From the NCBI RefSeq assembly GCF_027853915.1, contig NZ_JAQGLA010000006.1, forward strand, positions 62,001 to 126,000: DNA of 64,000 nt. The letters run 5' to 3'. Source of the DNA: Saccharopolyspora oryzae (GTDB lineage: Bacteria; Actinomycetota; Actinomycetes; Mycobacteriales; Pseudonocardiaceae). Made by a program: the position numbers and the translations under genes. How positions within the stretch are numbered: the stretch's first letter is position 1; each line of letters begins with the position of its first letter. Of the stretch, positions 49,239 to 58,387 are shown one piece after another. The notes below the pieces were generated by a model that saw only the letters and a program-made list of their open reading frames with translations, searched no databases and was not told the DNA's origin.

Positions 49239-49970
49239 TCAGTCGCCGCGGCGGATCGGGCCGAGGATCTCCTGCTCCTTCTTGTTGGTCACCAGGCCGA
49301 TCATCGTCCAGGTCATGTTGCCCAGGGCGATCACCTGGTCGTCCTGGAGCTGGGTCAGCTGCTGGACCTGCGGGTTCTGCAGGCTCCAGATGCGCTGGGC
49401 CAGCTGGGCCTGGTTCAGCGGGAGGCGCTGGAGGAGCACCAGGTCCGCCGTGTTCGCCGCCGTGCCGCTGCTCACCTGCGGGTGCAGGTAGGGCAGGACG
49501 TACATCGTGGTCTGCCACGGGGCGCGGGGCGGGAACAGCTCCTGCGGCACCGCACCGCCGTCGTGGATCACCAGCAGCGGGGTGTCCTCGGATGACCGGG
49601 GCAGGTCGAACGGGGCCAGGCGGCGGATCTGCACCAGCGGCACCGGCTTGCCGTCCGGGGTCTGCCCGGCCGCGCGCTCCAAGGTCTTCCACGCCGCCGG
49701 ACGTCCGGTGGCCACGATCACCCACGCGCCGGTGGCCATCGCGCGCAGCGCCAGCTGCCGGGCGAGGTACAGGCCGCCGACGGTGACCATGCGGGTCGGG
49801 TGCGGGCGGAGGATCGACGCCGCTTCCGCTTCCTTCTGCGGGTTGGAGCCGATGATCACCCCGCCCCGGTCGCCGGACGGGCTGATGGCGTCCAGGGTTT
49901 CCGGGGTGACCAGGAATTCCGGTGCTGCGCCCTGGTTTCCGGGCACATCGATCGTTCTGCTTCGGCTCAT
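49239..49970 (-). CDS. Uncharacterised ESX-locus protein downstream of eccE
   Basis: The protein has 243 residues; its ATG overlaps the eccE stop in an ATGA arrangement, so it is co-translated with eccE. I recognise no catalytic motif. It looks like a soluble alpha/beta protein (GVIIGSNPQKEAEAASILRP, GAWVIVATGRPAAWKTLER, PLLVIHDGGAVPQELFPP), with a final Gln-rich helical region. It has no signal peptide or membrane helix. Its fixed place beside eccE suggests an accessory role in type VII secretion, perhaps cytosolic. Confidence 0.7.
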   Translation of the reverse strand: MSRSRTIDVPGNQGAAPEFLVTPETLDAISPSGDRGGVIIGSNPQKEAEAASILRPHPTRMVTVGGLYLARQLALRAMATGAWVIVATGRPAAWKTLERAAGQTPDGKPVPLVQIRRLAPFDLPRSSEDTPLLVIHDGGAVPQELFPPRAPWQTTMYVLPYLHPQVSSGTAANTADLVLLQRLPLNQAQLAQRIWSLQNPQVQQLTQLQDDQVIALGNMTWTMIGLVTNKKEQEILGPIRRGD

Positions 49971-51289
49971 GCCGCACCTCCGAGCGGCAGCGTCGCTGCG
50001 TAACCGGCCAGTTGCGAGCCGCGCAGCGGGGTGAGGGTCAGGCCGAGGCGGTGGCTGATCGCCTTCAGCCGCTCGTCGGCGGTGTCCAATTCGGACGGTG
50101 TGCGGGCGCTGACCCGGACCAGGCCGCGCAGCCCGACCTCGCCCTCCTCGCCGACCGGCGAGATGGACAGCGCGATGCTGGTGGACAGCGCGCGGATACC
50201 GGTGAGCGCGTTCAGGCTGTCGTTCATCTGGTTCGGCCAACCGGTGATGGCGTAGCTGGAGTGACCAACGCCACCGGCGGTCACGCCGTCCCACCGCTCC
50301 TTGAGGCCCACCGGGCGCTGCGAACCGATCACGTTGTGCAGCTCCGCCGAGGAGATCCCGGCCTGCAGCAGCTCGTCCGGGTCCAGCGGCCGGGTCGGAA
50401 CGCCCTGGCGCTCCAGCGCGCTGCGGACTCGCGACATCGCACCGATCAGCGCGCGCTGCGCACCGAGGATGCCGCCGCCGCGCTCGCCGATCGCCTTGGC
50501 GCAGCGCTGCGGGTCCAGCCGGACCGCGATCCAGGTGGTGCGCCGCGCAGCCGCGGGCAGCCGGCCGAGGACCTCGAGGTAGGAGTTCAGCGCGGGCGAA
50601 TTCGACGGCAGCGCAGCACTTCCCGGGTAGCAGTGCCAGATGGCCTGGATCGCGTCGAGCACGACACCGCGGTCCTCCAGGCACGGCTCCAGCGCGCTCA
50701 GCGGCAGGTTCGGTGCGCTCTCAACGGGATTCAGCAGCGATGGTGCGCCCTCGACCTGGAGGACGCCGGTCCACTTGCCGTTGTGCCAGGACATTCCGAC
50801 CGGGTTGCGGTCGTGGTCCTGGCTGCGGGCGATCACCAGGTCCTCGACGACCAGGCGGAGCAGCGCGACCCGGTGGTTCTCGTCCGGGCCGATGATGCCG
50901 TCACCGTTCTTGTCCTCGGCCGGTTCCATGGCGTCGACGTCGGCCGGGTTCGACACCCGGGTGTGGTTGCGGCCGCGGTACTCGAGCACCAGCCCGAACC
51001 ACTGGGTGAACCAGCGGCCGCGGCGCCGCAGCAGCGCGATGATGATCGACAGCAGCGCGATGCCGGCGCCGACCGGCAGCATGACGTTCGCCAGGTCGAG
51101 CTTCGCGCCGATGATCGTCAGGATGAGCCCGATGGCGAGGCCCACCTCGATGAGCACGATGTTGGCCGCAGGGATGCCGCCGAGCGTTACGCCATTGATG
51201 CGCCGCCGGCGCGCGCGGATGCGAGCGCGGGACGGATTGGCGGGCCCGGGAGCTTTCGGCTGGGCCGGATGTTGCGTGGTCACGGACAT
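49967..51289 (-). CDS. eccE: Type VII secretion protein EccE
   Basis: The protein has 440 residues from an ATG behind GGGGGAGAG. A basic, proline-rich N-terminus is followed by two membrane helices (ANIVLIEVGLAIGLILTIIG and VMLPVGAGIALLSIIIALL), then a soluble domain (WFTQWFGLVLEYRGRN) of the EccE type. EccE lies at the periphery of the ESX membrane complex and contacts MycP and EccB. It is divergent from eccB; TATTCT at 51368-51373 (minus strand) is a possible -10. Confidence 0.85.
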   Translation of the reverse strand: MSVTTQHPAQPKAPGPANPSRARIRARRRRINGVTLGGIPAANIVLIEVGLAIGLILTIIGAKLDLANVMLPVGAGIALLSIIIALLRRRGRWFTQWFGLVLEYRGRNHTRVSNPADVDAMEPAEDKNGDGIIGPDENHRVALLRLVVEDLVIARSQDHDRNPVGMSWHNGKWTGVLQVEGAPSLLNPVESAPNLPLSALEPCLEDRGVVLDAIQAIWHCYPGSAALPSNSPALNSYLEVLGRLPAAARRTTWIAVRLDPQRCAKAIGERGGGILGAQRALIGAMSRVRSALERQGVPTRPLDPDELLQAGISSAELHNVIGSQRPVGLKERWDGVTAGGVGHSSYAITGWPNQMNDSLNALTGIRALSTSIALSISPVGEEGEVGLRGLVRVSARTPSELDTADERLKAISHRLGLTLTPLRGSQLAGYAATLPLGGAA

Positions 51290-51464
51290 CCGTTCGGTCT
51301 CTCCCCCTCGCAGGTAGGTGCGGCTCTCGGCGCGCTGGGACGCGAATCTTCGATCAGCCGCGTGAAGAGAATACTGACGGACTAGGCGGAACCGCACCCA
51401 TTCGGTATCTCTCTGCGACTATCCTGCGAAACCGTACCTCGGACGGGAGAGCTGTAGGCGAAGA

Positions 51465-53060
51465 ATGGCATCAACACCCACAACCAAGTCACAGGTTCAG
51501 GCGTATCAGTTCGTGCTGCGCCGCATGGAGTCGGCGCTGGTGCGCAAGGACGCCGTGATGCTGCACGACCCGATGGGCTCCCACAAGCGGGCCACGATCG
51601 CCGGTGCGGTGCTGGCAGCGGTCGTGTGCATCGGGTTCCTCGTATGGGGCTTGTTCGGCGGCAAGGGCTCGGTGCCGCAACCGGGTTCGATCATCATCGG
51701 CAAGGAGACCGGCGCGGTCTTCGTCGTCACTTCCGACCAGCAGGCGGAGAAGCGGCTGATCCCGATGCTCAACGTGGCGTCGGCGAAGCTGCTCGTCATG
51801 CAGCAGGGCGGCGGCCAGGGCAGCGGCGCGATCCCGACGACCGTGGTGAAGGAATCGGCGCTGGGCGACTTCCCGCGCGGCTCGCTCACCGGTCTGGTCA
51901 ACGCCCCGACCTACCTGCCGGACGCCAAGAACATCGCGGTGCCGTCCTGGGCGGTCTGCGACGTCGGCCAGGTCAAGGACTCCATCAACGACGCCCGCGT
52001 CGAGGAGGAGACCAAGGTCCAGACGACGGTGATCGGCGGTGACGACAACCACGGCGCGGAGCTCGCGCCGGACCAGTCGCTGTACGTCAAGGACCAGACC
52101 TCCAAGCGGGAGTACCTGATCTACCGGGTGCAGGACCTGCCGGGTCAGCCGCACACCCACGCGGTCAAGTCGCTGGTGAACAGCACCGAGACCACCGTGA
52201 TGGACATGTACGGGCTGCGGGGCGCGACGCCGCGGACCATCAGCACCAACATGCTCAACGCGATCCCGGAGGTGCCGGCGCTGCACGTGCCGAACATCCC
52301 GCGGGACGGCGAGGCGCTGCAGGGCTACATGACCAACCGCAAGGTCGGTGACGTCGTGAGCCGGACGGTTCCGGGCCAGAACGACGAGTTCTACCTGCTG
52401 CTGCCCAGCGGCAAGCAGAAGATCAGCGAGGGCGCGGCGGCGGTGCTGCACGCGGCCAAGACCAACAGCAAGGACATCCCGAACGCGACCGGTGCGATCA
52501 CCGACGCCGACGAGGCCGACAGCAGCGAGCAGGTCAACCTGTCCGGCTACCCGATGGCGGTGCCGAAGCCGGTGACCTTCCAGCAGTCCGACACCTCGTG
52601 CCTGAGCTGGAAGAACGTCAACGGCGACCAGAACATCACGGTGACCCTGAACAAGGGCACCCCGGCCGCCAAGGCCGCCGTCAAGCTCGCGCAGTACGAC
52701 GGCACCGGCCCGATGGTCGACTACTTCTACATGCCGGCGGGCAAGGCGGCCGTGGTTCGCGGCGCCTCCAACGAGGCCGGCGCGGACAGCGGTCCGATCT
52801 TCATGGTGTCCGACCAGGGCGTGCAGTACGGCGTCAAGGACGTCCCGACCGCGCAGGGCCTGGGCGTGATCGGCGGTGCCGGTGACGTCAAGGCGGGTCC
52901 GTCGTGGCTCACGCGGGTGCTGCCGAAGGGCGACTTCCTCGACCCGGCGAACGCCAGCATGACCTACGACGCGGTGCCGGTCGGCCCGGGCGTGAACCGC
53001 CCGCCGGAGAACCCGAACAACCCGCAGCAGCAAGCAGGATCGGCCCAGGCAGGTAGCTGA
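51465..53060 (+). CDS. eccB: Type VII secretion protein EccB
   Basis: The protein has 531 residues. The N-terminus TTKSQVQAYQFVLRRMESAL is the EccB signature, followed by one membrane helix (ATIAGAVLAAVVCIGFLVWG) and a large periplasmic part with repeated beta domains and two Cys residues. Family members end in proline-rich tails, as here (RPPENPNNPQQQ). It bridges the ESX inner-membrane complex to the cell wall side. Confidence 0.92.
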   Translation: MASTPTTKSQVQAYQFVLRRMESALVRKDAVMLHDPMGSHKRATIAGAVLAAVVCIGFLVWGLFGGKGSVPQPGSIIIGKETGAVFVVTSDQQAEKRLIPMLNVASAKLLVMQQGGGQGSGAIPTTVVKESALGDFPRGSLTGLVNAPTYLPDAKNIAVPSWAVCDVGQVKDSINDARVEEETKVQTTVIGGDDNHGAELAPDQSLYVKDQTSKREYLIYRVQDLPGQPHTHAVKSLVNSTETTVMDMYGLRGATPRTISTNMLNAIPEVPALHVPNIPRDGEALQGYMTNRKVGDVVSRTVPGQNDEFYLLLPSGKQKISEGAAAVLHAAKTNSKDIPNATGAITDADEADSSEQVNLSGYPMAVPKPVTFQQSDTSCLSWKNVNGDQNITVTLNKGTPAAKAAVKLAQYDGTGPMVDYFYMPAGKAAVVRGASNEAGADSGPIFMVSDQGVQYGVKDVPTAQGLGVIGGAGDVKAGPSWLTRVLPKGDFLDPANASMTYDAVPVGPGVNRPPENPNNPQQQAGSAQAGS

Positions 53061-53189
53061 TCCTCCGTCCGGCACCGCCGGGGAGGGAACCGAACAGGCC
53101 GATTCGAACGTCCGAGAGAACGAGCGATCCGCCCGCAGCGCCACGGTGACGCTGCGGGCGGATTGTTGTAAGTGCCACTGAAGGTTTTC

Positions 53190-53408
53190 CATCCTCGTCC
53201 TGCGTGGCGGTGCGGGTGGCGGAACCTCAGCGCCCGCCTGGACTGCGGGTGCCCAGCCTTATGTATGCCAATACACGGCGGCTGGGCCGTCCTCGCCAGG
53301 CGAACGCTGAGAACCCGCGGCGGTGCCGGTTGCGAGGGTGGGTTATGCGCCTGCGGCGCATGCGGCCCGCGCCGCGCGGTGCCGGTCGTGTTTCGCGGTC
53401 GCAGGCCG
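53190..53408 (+). repeat. Structured intergenic repeat, copy C
   Basis: The core is 53219-53318. The inner stem is perfectly paired as GCCCAGCC (53251-53258) with GGCTGGGC (53280-53287). The tip is TGTATGCCAATACA. The second hairpin is ATGCGCC-TGC-GGCGCAT (53345-53361). The element interrupts what looks like an eccB-espC-like transcription unit. The rest of the 415-bp gap (53061-53475) shows no gene. Confidence 0.9.
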
Positions 53409-53475
53409 GACAAGATGAAAAGGGCTCACTGGATGTCGTTCGCCAGTGCGCAGAGCGCTACGCGGGAGGTGCCGG

Positions 53476-53787
53476 ATGTCGGGGATCCGGGTCGATGTCG
53501 AATGGTTGGCGACGTACGCGCGGGAAGTGCGCACGGCCGGTGAGGAGATCGCCGCCGTGCCGCAGCAGCTGCCCGCCGCGGAGCTGGCTCCGGAGTCCTT
53601 CGGCGAGCTCGGCCGGAAGGCCGGGGCGCCGGAGTCCTACCAGCGCTTGTGCGCGCTGCTGGTGGACCAGAGCCGCCGCGCCAGCGAGGCGTTGACGCGC
53701 GCCGGTGACGAGCTGCAGGAGGTCGTGGACTTCCACAGCGGTGGCGACGACGACAGCGCCATCGACATCCGCAAGCAGGAGGTCTGA
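53476..53787 (+). CDS. EspC-like small T7SS protein of the ESX locus
   Basis: The 103-residue helical protein starts at an ATG with GGGAGG 6 bp upstream. The arrangement of helices (VEWLATYAREVRTAGEEIAA, YQRLCALLVDQSRRASEALT) fits the EspC/WXG100-related group. It starts 2 bp before a longer WXG100-type protein, so the two probably form a secreted helical pair. Confidence 0.65.
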   Translation: MSGIRVDVEWLATYAREVRTAGEEIAAVPQQLPAAELAPESFGELGRKAGAPESYQRLCALLVDQSRRASEALTRAGDELQEVVDFHSGGDDDSAIDIRKQEV

Positions 53788-53789
53788 TC

Positions 53790-55109
53790 ATGGCCCGCGA
53801 CAAGACCGAGATCGCCGAGCACCTCGACTACCTGAAGCGCATGGCGCGCGAACTGGACTTCGCCAACTCGATCCCGGCGGACCTCGCGGACCTGGTCGGC
53901 CGCCACGAGGACCTGCGCGAAGCGGCCCGGATCTGGCGGCAGAACGCCGAAGCCGTCGAGCAGGCGACCGGTGACGTGCAGGGGCGCCTCGGTGGGATCG
54001 ATTCCTCCTGGCAGGGCGCGGATGCCGAGGCCTTCCTCGGGCACATCCGCGAGGTGGGCCTGGCGAGCCACGACCTGATCGACTCCATGCGCGCGCTGGC
54101 GGATGTGCTGGAGCACACCGTCGAAGGCGTCCAGGCGCAGGTGGACGATCTGGGGGAGCTGATCGCGGAAGCGGCGGATTCGGTGTCCGCGGCGCTGCTG
54201 GCGCCCGAAGGCGGACCGGAGCGCGCCCGCAAGCACATGGGGGAGCTGACGCAGCCTGCGATGGAGCTCGCGGAGTCCATTTCGGACACCTACCGGGCCT
54301 TCGCCCGGTTCTGCGACGACCTGGAAGCCGGCCGGTCGACGGGATCGGTGCAGTACGACAACCGGATGCCGACGGGGGCCTGGGACTTCAACGCGCCCGC
54401 AACCCCGCAGCCGCCGGTGGAGACCGAAGCGGCATCGGCGGGCGGGGCGTCGGAAGGCGCTGGAGCGCCGGCCGCTGGCGGTGGAGGTGCTGAGGCGGCA
54501 GGCGGCGACTCGACTGGTGGTGGTGGCAGTGCCGGTGGTGGCGTGGTCAGCGCTGGGACTGCTGCTGCCGAAGCGCCGGACTTGGAGGAAGGCGGCACGA
54601 CCACCGCTCAGGAGCCCTCAGCGACGCCGCCTGCTGCCGCAGCGATGGCCGGTGGTGGTGCGGCTGCCGCGGGCGGCGCTGCGGCCGCTGGCGGGATGTA
54701 CGGCGGCATGATGCCGATGGGCATGATGGGCGGAATGGCGGGCGGCGCTCAGGACGGCGGCCAGGAGCGGAAGAACCAGTCCCGCTTCAAGTCCAAGCCC
54801 GAAGAGCTCTTCGGCACACCCCAGCAAACGGCCCCAGCCGTCTTCGGCGCCCCGGAGCAAGGCCAGCAGCAGGACCCGAAGCCGTCCCAGAAGCCGTCCC
54901 AGGAAGGCCCGGTCCGAACGGGAAAGCTGGACATCCCGTCCATCCTGCAGACGGACAAGCCCCGCAAGTCGATCGACGAAGCCCTCCACCCGAAACAGTC
55001 GACTTCTGACGCACCGAAGCCACAGAACGACGCTCAGTCGTCAAAGCCGAAAACGGCTACTGCCTCGGTCGGCGACGCCCCACCCCCGAAGCGCCGCAAG
55101 AAGGCCTGA
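53790..55109 (+). CDS. WXG100-type secreted protein with long Gly/Ala-rich C-terminus
   Basis: The protein has 439 residues. Residues 1-190 are helical with the turn motif IDSSWQGADAEAF (WxG), as in EspB-like and PPE-like ESX substrates. Residues 200-320 are Gly/Ala/Thr-rich and end in MYGGMMPMGMMGGM. The tail to 439 is Gln/Lys/Pro-rich and ends KRRKKA. There is no signal peptide. The layout suggests a structural or effector substrate of the adjacent ESX system. Confidence 0.75.
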   Translation: MARDKTEIAEHLDYLKRMARELDFANSIPADLADLVGRHEDLREAARIWRQNAEAVEQATGDVQGRLGGIDSSWQGADAEAFLGHIREVGLASHDLIDSMRALADVLEHTVEGVQAQVDDLGELIAEAADSVSAALLAPEGGPERARKHMGELTQPAMELAESISDTYRAFARFCDDLEAGRSTGSVQYDNRMPTGAWDFNAPATPQPPVETEAASAGGASEGAGAPAAGGGGAEAAGGDSTGGGGSAGGGVVSAGTAAAEAPDLEEGGTTTAQEPSATPPAAAAMAGGGAAAAGGAAAAGGMYGGMMPMGMMGGMAGGAQDGGQERKNQSRFKSKPEELFGTPQQTAPAVFGAPEQGQQQDPKPSQKPSQEGPVRTGKLDIPSILQTDKPRKSIDEALHPKQSTSDAPKPQNDAQSSKPKTATASVGDAPPPKRRKKA

Positions 55110-55119
55110 GTTCACGGAC

Positions 55120-55165
55120 CCGTGAGTCTTTTGGGCTGCAATAGCAGCTCTCAAAAGACTCACGG
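55120..55165. terminator. Bidirectional terminator between WXG gene and mycP
   Basis: CCGTGAGTCTTTTG and CAAAAGACTCACGG form a perfect stem with T- and A-runs inside, so it works for both converging units. A second stem, GGCCCGGTGTCC with GGACACCGGGCC (55189-55217), lies closer to mycP. Confidence 0.85.
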
Positions 55166-55234
55166 CGACCGACCGGCAGAAGCAGAACGGCCCGGTGTCC
55201 AATTCGGACACCGGGCCGCTTTGCGTGCGGAGGA

Positions 55235-56644
55235 TCAGCGTTCGCCGCGGGTTCGGGCTCGGACGTTGCGGACCGCGTTGGTCAGGAACGCCGTGAAGAC
55301 GATCGCCGCGATACCCGCGCCCGCACCGCCGAGGGCGATGATCAGGGCCGGGTAGTCCTTCTGCGGCAGGACGTCCGCGCCGAGCTTCTTCTGCGGCTGC
55401 GGCGGGTTCGTCTTGCCCCATTCGGCCGGGACGATGTTGCCCAGTGCCGCCGCCGGGTCGACCGTGCCGTAGCCGACGATGTCGTTGCGGCCACCGGCGC
55501 CGCCGGGGTGCAGGGCGGTCTCCTTGATCCGGTCCATGATCTGACCGGCGTCGAGGTGCTTGCCCTCCTCCTCGAACTTCTGCTTGATCAGCACGGCGAG
55601 ACCGGACACGTAAGGCGCGGCGAAGCTGGTGCCCTCGATGGGGCCCATCTGGCCGTCCTGGCCGTGCGCGATCTGGCTGGCCAGGCCCTTGCCGTTGTGG
55701 CCCGGATCCAGTGCGATCAGGTTCTCGCCGGGGGCGGCGACGTCGACCCAGGGGCCGGGAACGGTGAACTCGGAGGGCGCGCCCTGCTCGTTCACCGAGG
55801 CCACGGTCAGCACGTACTTGTCGAACCACGCCGGCAGCACCGCGGTAGTCGGGCTACCGGCCGGGTTCTTCTGGCACTGACCACCGACGTTGCCCGCTGC
55901 GGCGACCACGACGACACCGGCGTCGTAGGCCTGCTTGACCGCCGTCTGCAGCTCCTGGTTGCCGTCGTCCAAGGGGTTCTCCGCCCGGGAGATCGGCTGG
56001 CAGGACGACTGCGAGATGTTGATGACGTCCGCACCACTGGCAACCGCGATGTTGATGGCCTGCGCCATCGTCCGGGTGTTGCCGATGGTCTGGTTCGTCT
56101 CGTCCTCGACGAACAGGCTGGAGTTCTGCCGGATGGACAGGATCGCCGAATCCGGCGCGATCCCGACGAAACCGGTCTGGTTCGTCGGGTCCGGAGAAGC
56201 CGCGATCATGCCCGCGACGATCGTGCCGTGCCCGTCGCAGTCCTTGGTTCCAGCGCCCGGACCGCCGTCCTGCAGGACGCTGTTGCCGCCGCTGCGGAGA
56301 TTCTTCAACCGCGGGTGCGGATTCACGCCGGTGTCGATGACCGCGACGGTCTTGCCCGCACCGGTCAGACCCTGCTCGTGAGCCCGTTCGTACCCGAGGA
56401 CCCGCTGGCTCCACGGCTTCTCCTCGATCACGGAGTTGCCGGGGTTGCCCTGCATGCAGGCTTGCTTCTGCGGGTAGGGGAAGCCGTCCAGGCTGTTACC
56501 GGCCCGCTTGGACTCGTCCAGTCGCGGTGGACCGACGGTCGTCTGCGCGACCGCCGGTGCCGTCGGCCCACCCAGCGCGAGCACACCGACCGCGGCGAGC
56601 AGCGCGGATGTGCGCAGCGTGCTGCGGGAGAACCTTGAGCGCAT
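55235..56644 (-). CDS. mycP: Mycosin, ESX membrane-anchored subtilisin protease
   Basis: The protein has 469 residues from the ATG 11 bp after eccD; a larger open frame upstream is only a shadow of eccD. It has a signal peptide (STLRTSALLAAVGVLALGG), catalytic D104 (VAVIDTGVN), H139 (DGHGTIVAGM), oxyanion N252 (AAAGNVGG) and S340 (EGTSFAAPYVSG), then a C-terminal membrane helix. Mycosins are required for ESX secretion and stabilise the membrane complex. Confidence 0.93.
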   Translation of the reverse strand: MRSRFSRSTLRTSALLAAVGVLALGGPTAPAVAQTTVGPPRLDESKRAGNSLDGFPYPQKQACMQGNPGNSVIEEKPWSQRVLGYERAHEQGLTGAGKTVAVIDTGVNPHPRLKNLRSGGNSVLQDGGPGAGTKDCDGHGTIVAGMIAASPDPTNQTGFVGIAPDSAILSIRQNSSLFVEDETNQTIGNTRTMAQAINIAVASGADVINISQSSCQPISRAENPLDDGNQELQTAVKQAYDAGVVVVAAAGNVGGQCQKNPAGSPTTAVLPAWFDKYVLTVASVNEQGAPSEFTVPGPWVDVAAPGENLIALDPGHNGKGLASQIAHGQDGQMGPIEGTSFAAPYVSGLAVLIKQKFEEEGKHLDAGQIMDRIKETALHPGGAGGRNDIVGYGTVDPAAALGNIVPAEWGKTNPPQPQKKLGADVLPQKDYPALIIALGGAGAGIAAIVFTAFLTNAVRNVRARTRGER

Positions 56645-56655
56645 CGAGCCGTCCC

Positions 56656-58095
56656 TCAGAAGTTGATGTTGAGGTCGCGGATGTACATGTAGAGGTCCAT
56701 CGCGGCCAGCGCCAGCGGCAGCACCAGGGCGATCAGGACCGCCTCCAGGATGTCCACCATGCGGCGCTGCACCGGGGAGAACCGGCGGTTCGGGAACACC
56801 ACGCCGAAGATGATCGACAGGACGCCCAGCAGCAGCAGCGGCGGGAACACCCAGGCGACCGCGACCGGCATGGTCGCGACCTGCGCCAGCAGACCGATGG
56901 TGACGCCCAGCGAGGACAGCAGACCGCTGAACAGCAGGGCGATCGCCTGGCTGCCGTTGGCGTAGTTGCGGCCGCGCAGCAGCAGCACCGCGGAGACGAC
57001 GACGGCGAAGGCCGCGCCCCAGACCGGGTTGAACACCGCGGCGACGATGGCGCCGCCCGCGGCCACCACGCCGCAGCCCACGATCAGGCCGGTCATGTAC
57101 TGGTGCGCCAGGCCGGTCTGCCGCTCGATCATGCGGTAGTCCGGGAAACCGGTGTCTTCCTTGAGGTCCTCGGCGCTGCCCGGCACGTGCGGCAGCGGCA
57201 GCTTGGCGAGCTGGATCGTGATGCGCGGCAGCAGCGAGATGCCGGCCAGGCCGATGGCGGCGGCACCGGCGGCGATGCCTGCCGGGTTCGCAGCGGGCAC
57301 CAGGGTGCCGACGATGAAGGCCACGGTGCCGAAGGCGCCCGCGGTCGCAGCGGCGATGAACGTGACGACGCCCGCCCCGATCACCATGATCGACACTGAG
57401 GCGAAGATGAACGTCAACGCGCTGGCCAGCAGCAATCGCGGTTCGAGCGCGTTGCCCGGGACGATGTTGAAACCGGCCACGAAGGCGAACGGCAGACCGC
57501 CCGCCGCCGCGATGACGGTTCCCGTCGTCGGCGCCGCGTAGGCGCGGGTCACCATGGATCCGACGCCGGTCGCGAAGATCGCCACGACGACGCCGACCAC
57601 CGCGGCCACGATCTGGAACACGATCGCGGTGGTGGTGTCGAGGTTGTGGTGCAGCAGCCCGGCCGGTCCGGCCAGGCCGAGCGCGGCCGCACCGCCGATC
57701 AGCGCCAGCGCACCGGCGGTGTGCCCGACCTTGGCCGCGGTCTCCTTGGTCCAGGGCCGGTAGCTGCCGGGCTCGGCCTCGGCGAGCGCGTCGACGACGT
57801 CGTCGTACAGCGGCGGCGGCGGGTTGTCCGCGCCGCGCCGCAGCTGCAGCATGTCGCCGTCCACGATGCCCTGCGCGGACAACGACTGGTTCGGTTCGAG
57901 CGGCTCGCTGTCGCCAAGCCGTGCCAGGACCCAGCCCCCGTGCCGCGAACCGCCGTCGGGCGTCGTCTCGCGGGCCATTTCCAGCAGCATCGGCAGCTGG
58001 TCTGCCACCGACACGTCGGAAGGCAGCGCCAGGTCGATGCGAGTTGTAGGTGCCACCACCGTCACGCGGCTGAACACCGTGGTCCCGGTCGCCAC
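56656..58095 (-). CDS. eccD: Type VII secretion protein EccD
   Basis: The 479-residue protein starts at a GTG. Residues 1-90 are the ubiquitin-like domain (FSRVTVVAPTTRIDLALPSD, QGIVDGDMLQLRRG). The remainder has about eleven membrane helices. EccD dimers form the bulk of the ESX inner-membrane vestibule. It is co-transcribed with mycP and divergent from eccC across 292 bp, where TAGTAT (58213-58218) is a possible -10 for eccC. Confidence 0.92.
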   Translation of the reverse strand: MATGTTVFSRVTVVAPTTRIDLALPSDVSVADQLPMLLEMARETTPDGGSRHGGWVLARLGDSEPLEPNQSLSAQGIVDGDMLQLRRGADNPPPPLYDDVVDALAEAEPGSYRPWTKETAAKVGHTAGALALIGGAAALGLAGPAGLLHHNLDTTTAIVFQIVAAVVGVVVAIFATGVGSMVTRAYAAPTTGTVIAAAGGLPFAFVAGFNIVPGNALEPRLLLASALTFIFASVSIMVIGAGVVTFIAAATAGAFGTVAFIVGTLVPAANPAGIAAGAAAIGLAGISLLPRITIQLAKLPLPHVPGSAEDLKEDTGFPDYRMIERQTGLAHQYMTGLIVGCGVVAAGGAIVAAVFNPVWGAAFAVVVSAVLLLRGRNYANGSQAIALLFSGLLSSLGVTIGLLAQVATMPVAVAWVFPPLLLLGVLSIIFGVVFPNRRFSPVQRRMVDILEAVLIALVLPLALAAMDLYMYIRDLNINF

Positions 58096-58387
58096 TTGGG
58101 CCCCCTACTCCCTGAAGGTTGATTGCCTTGCATTCTTTTGTCGTCTGGGGCTCGATCCAACCAAGGCCGGGTTTTTCTTTCGAAACCGACCCGCCCGGTC
58201 GGAGAGCGCCCCTAGTATGGCCACACCAACCGTCGAGGGGTGACGGGTTTGGCGGAACTCGTGCCAACGACTTGATATCTGCTTGGTCACGTCCGACTCC
58301 CACCCCGCCGCCGGTGGCGCCGCAGCTGTGCAGAATGCTGGGCGCGACATCGAGAGCACGTTTGACACGGAAAGGTTGTTGCGTCCG

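Noticed and set aside
49971-50684. Upstream extension of the 243-residue ESX-locus protein
   Set aside because: The extension lies antiparallel-frame within eccE and lacks a ribosome site; the ATG overlapping the eccE stop is the natural start.
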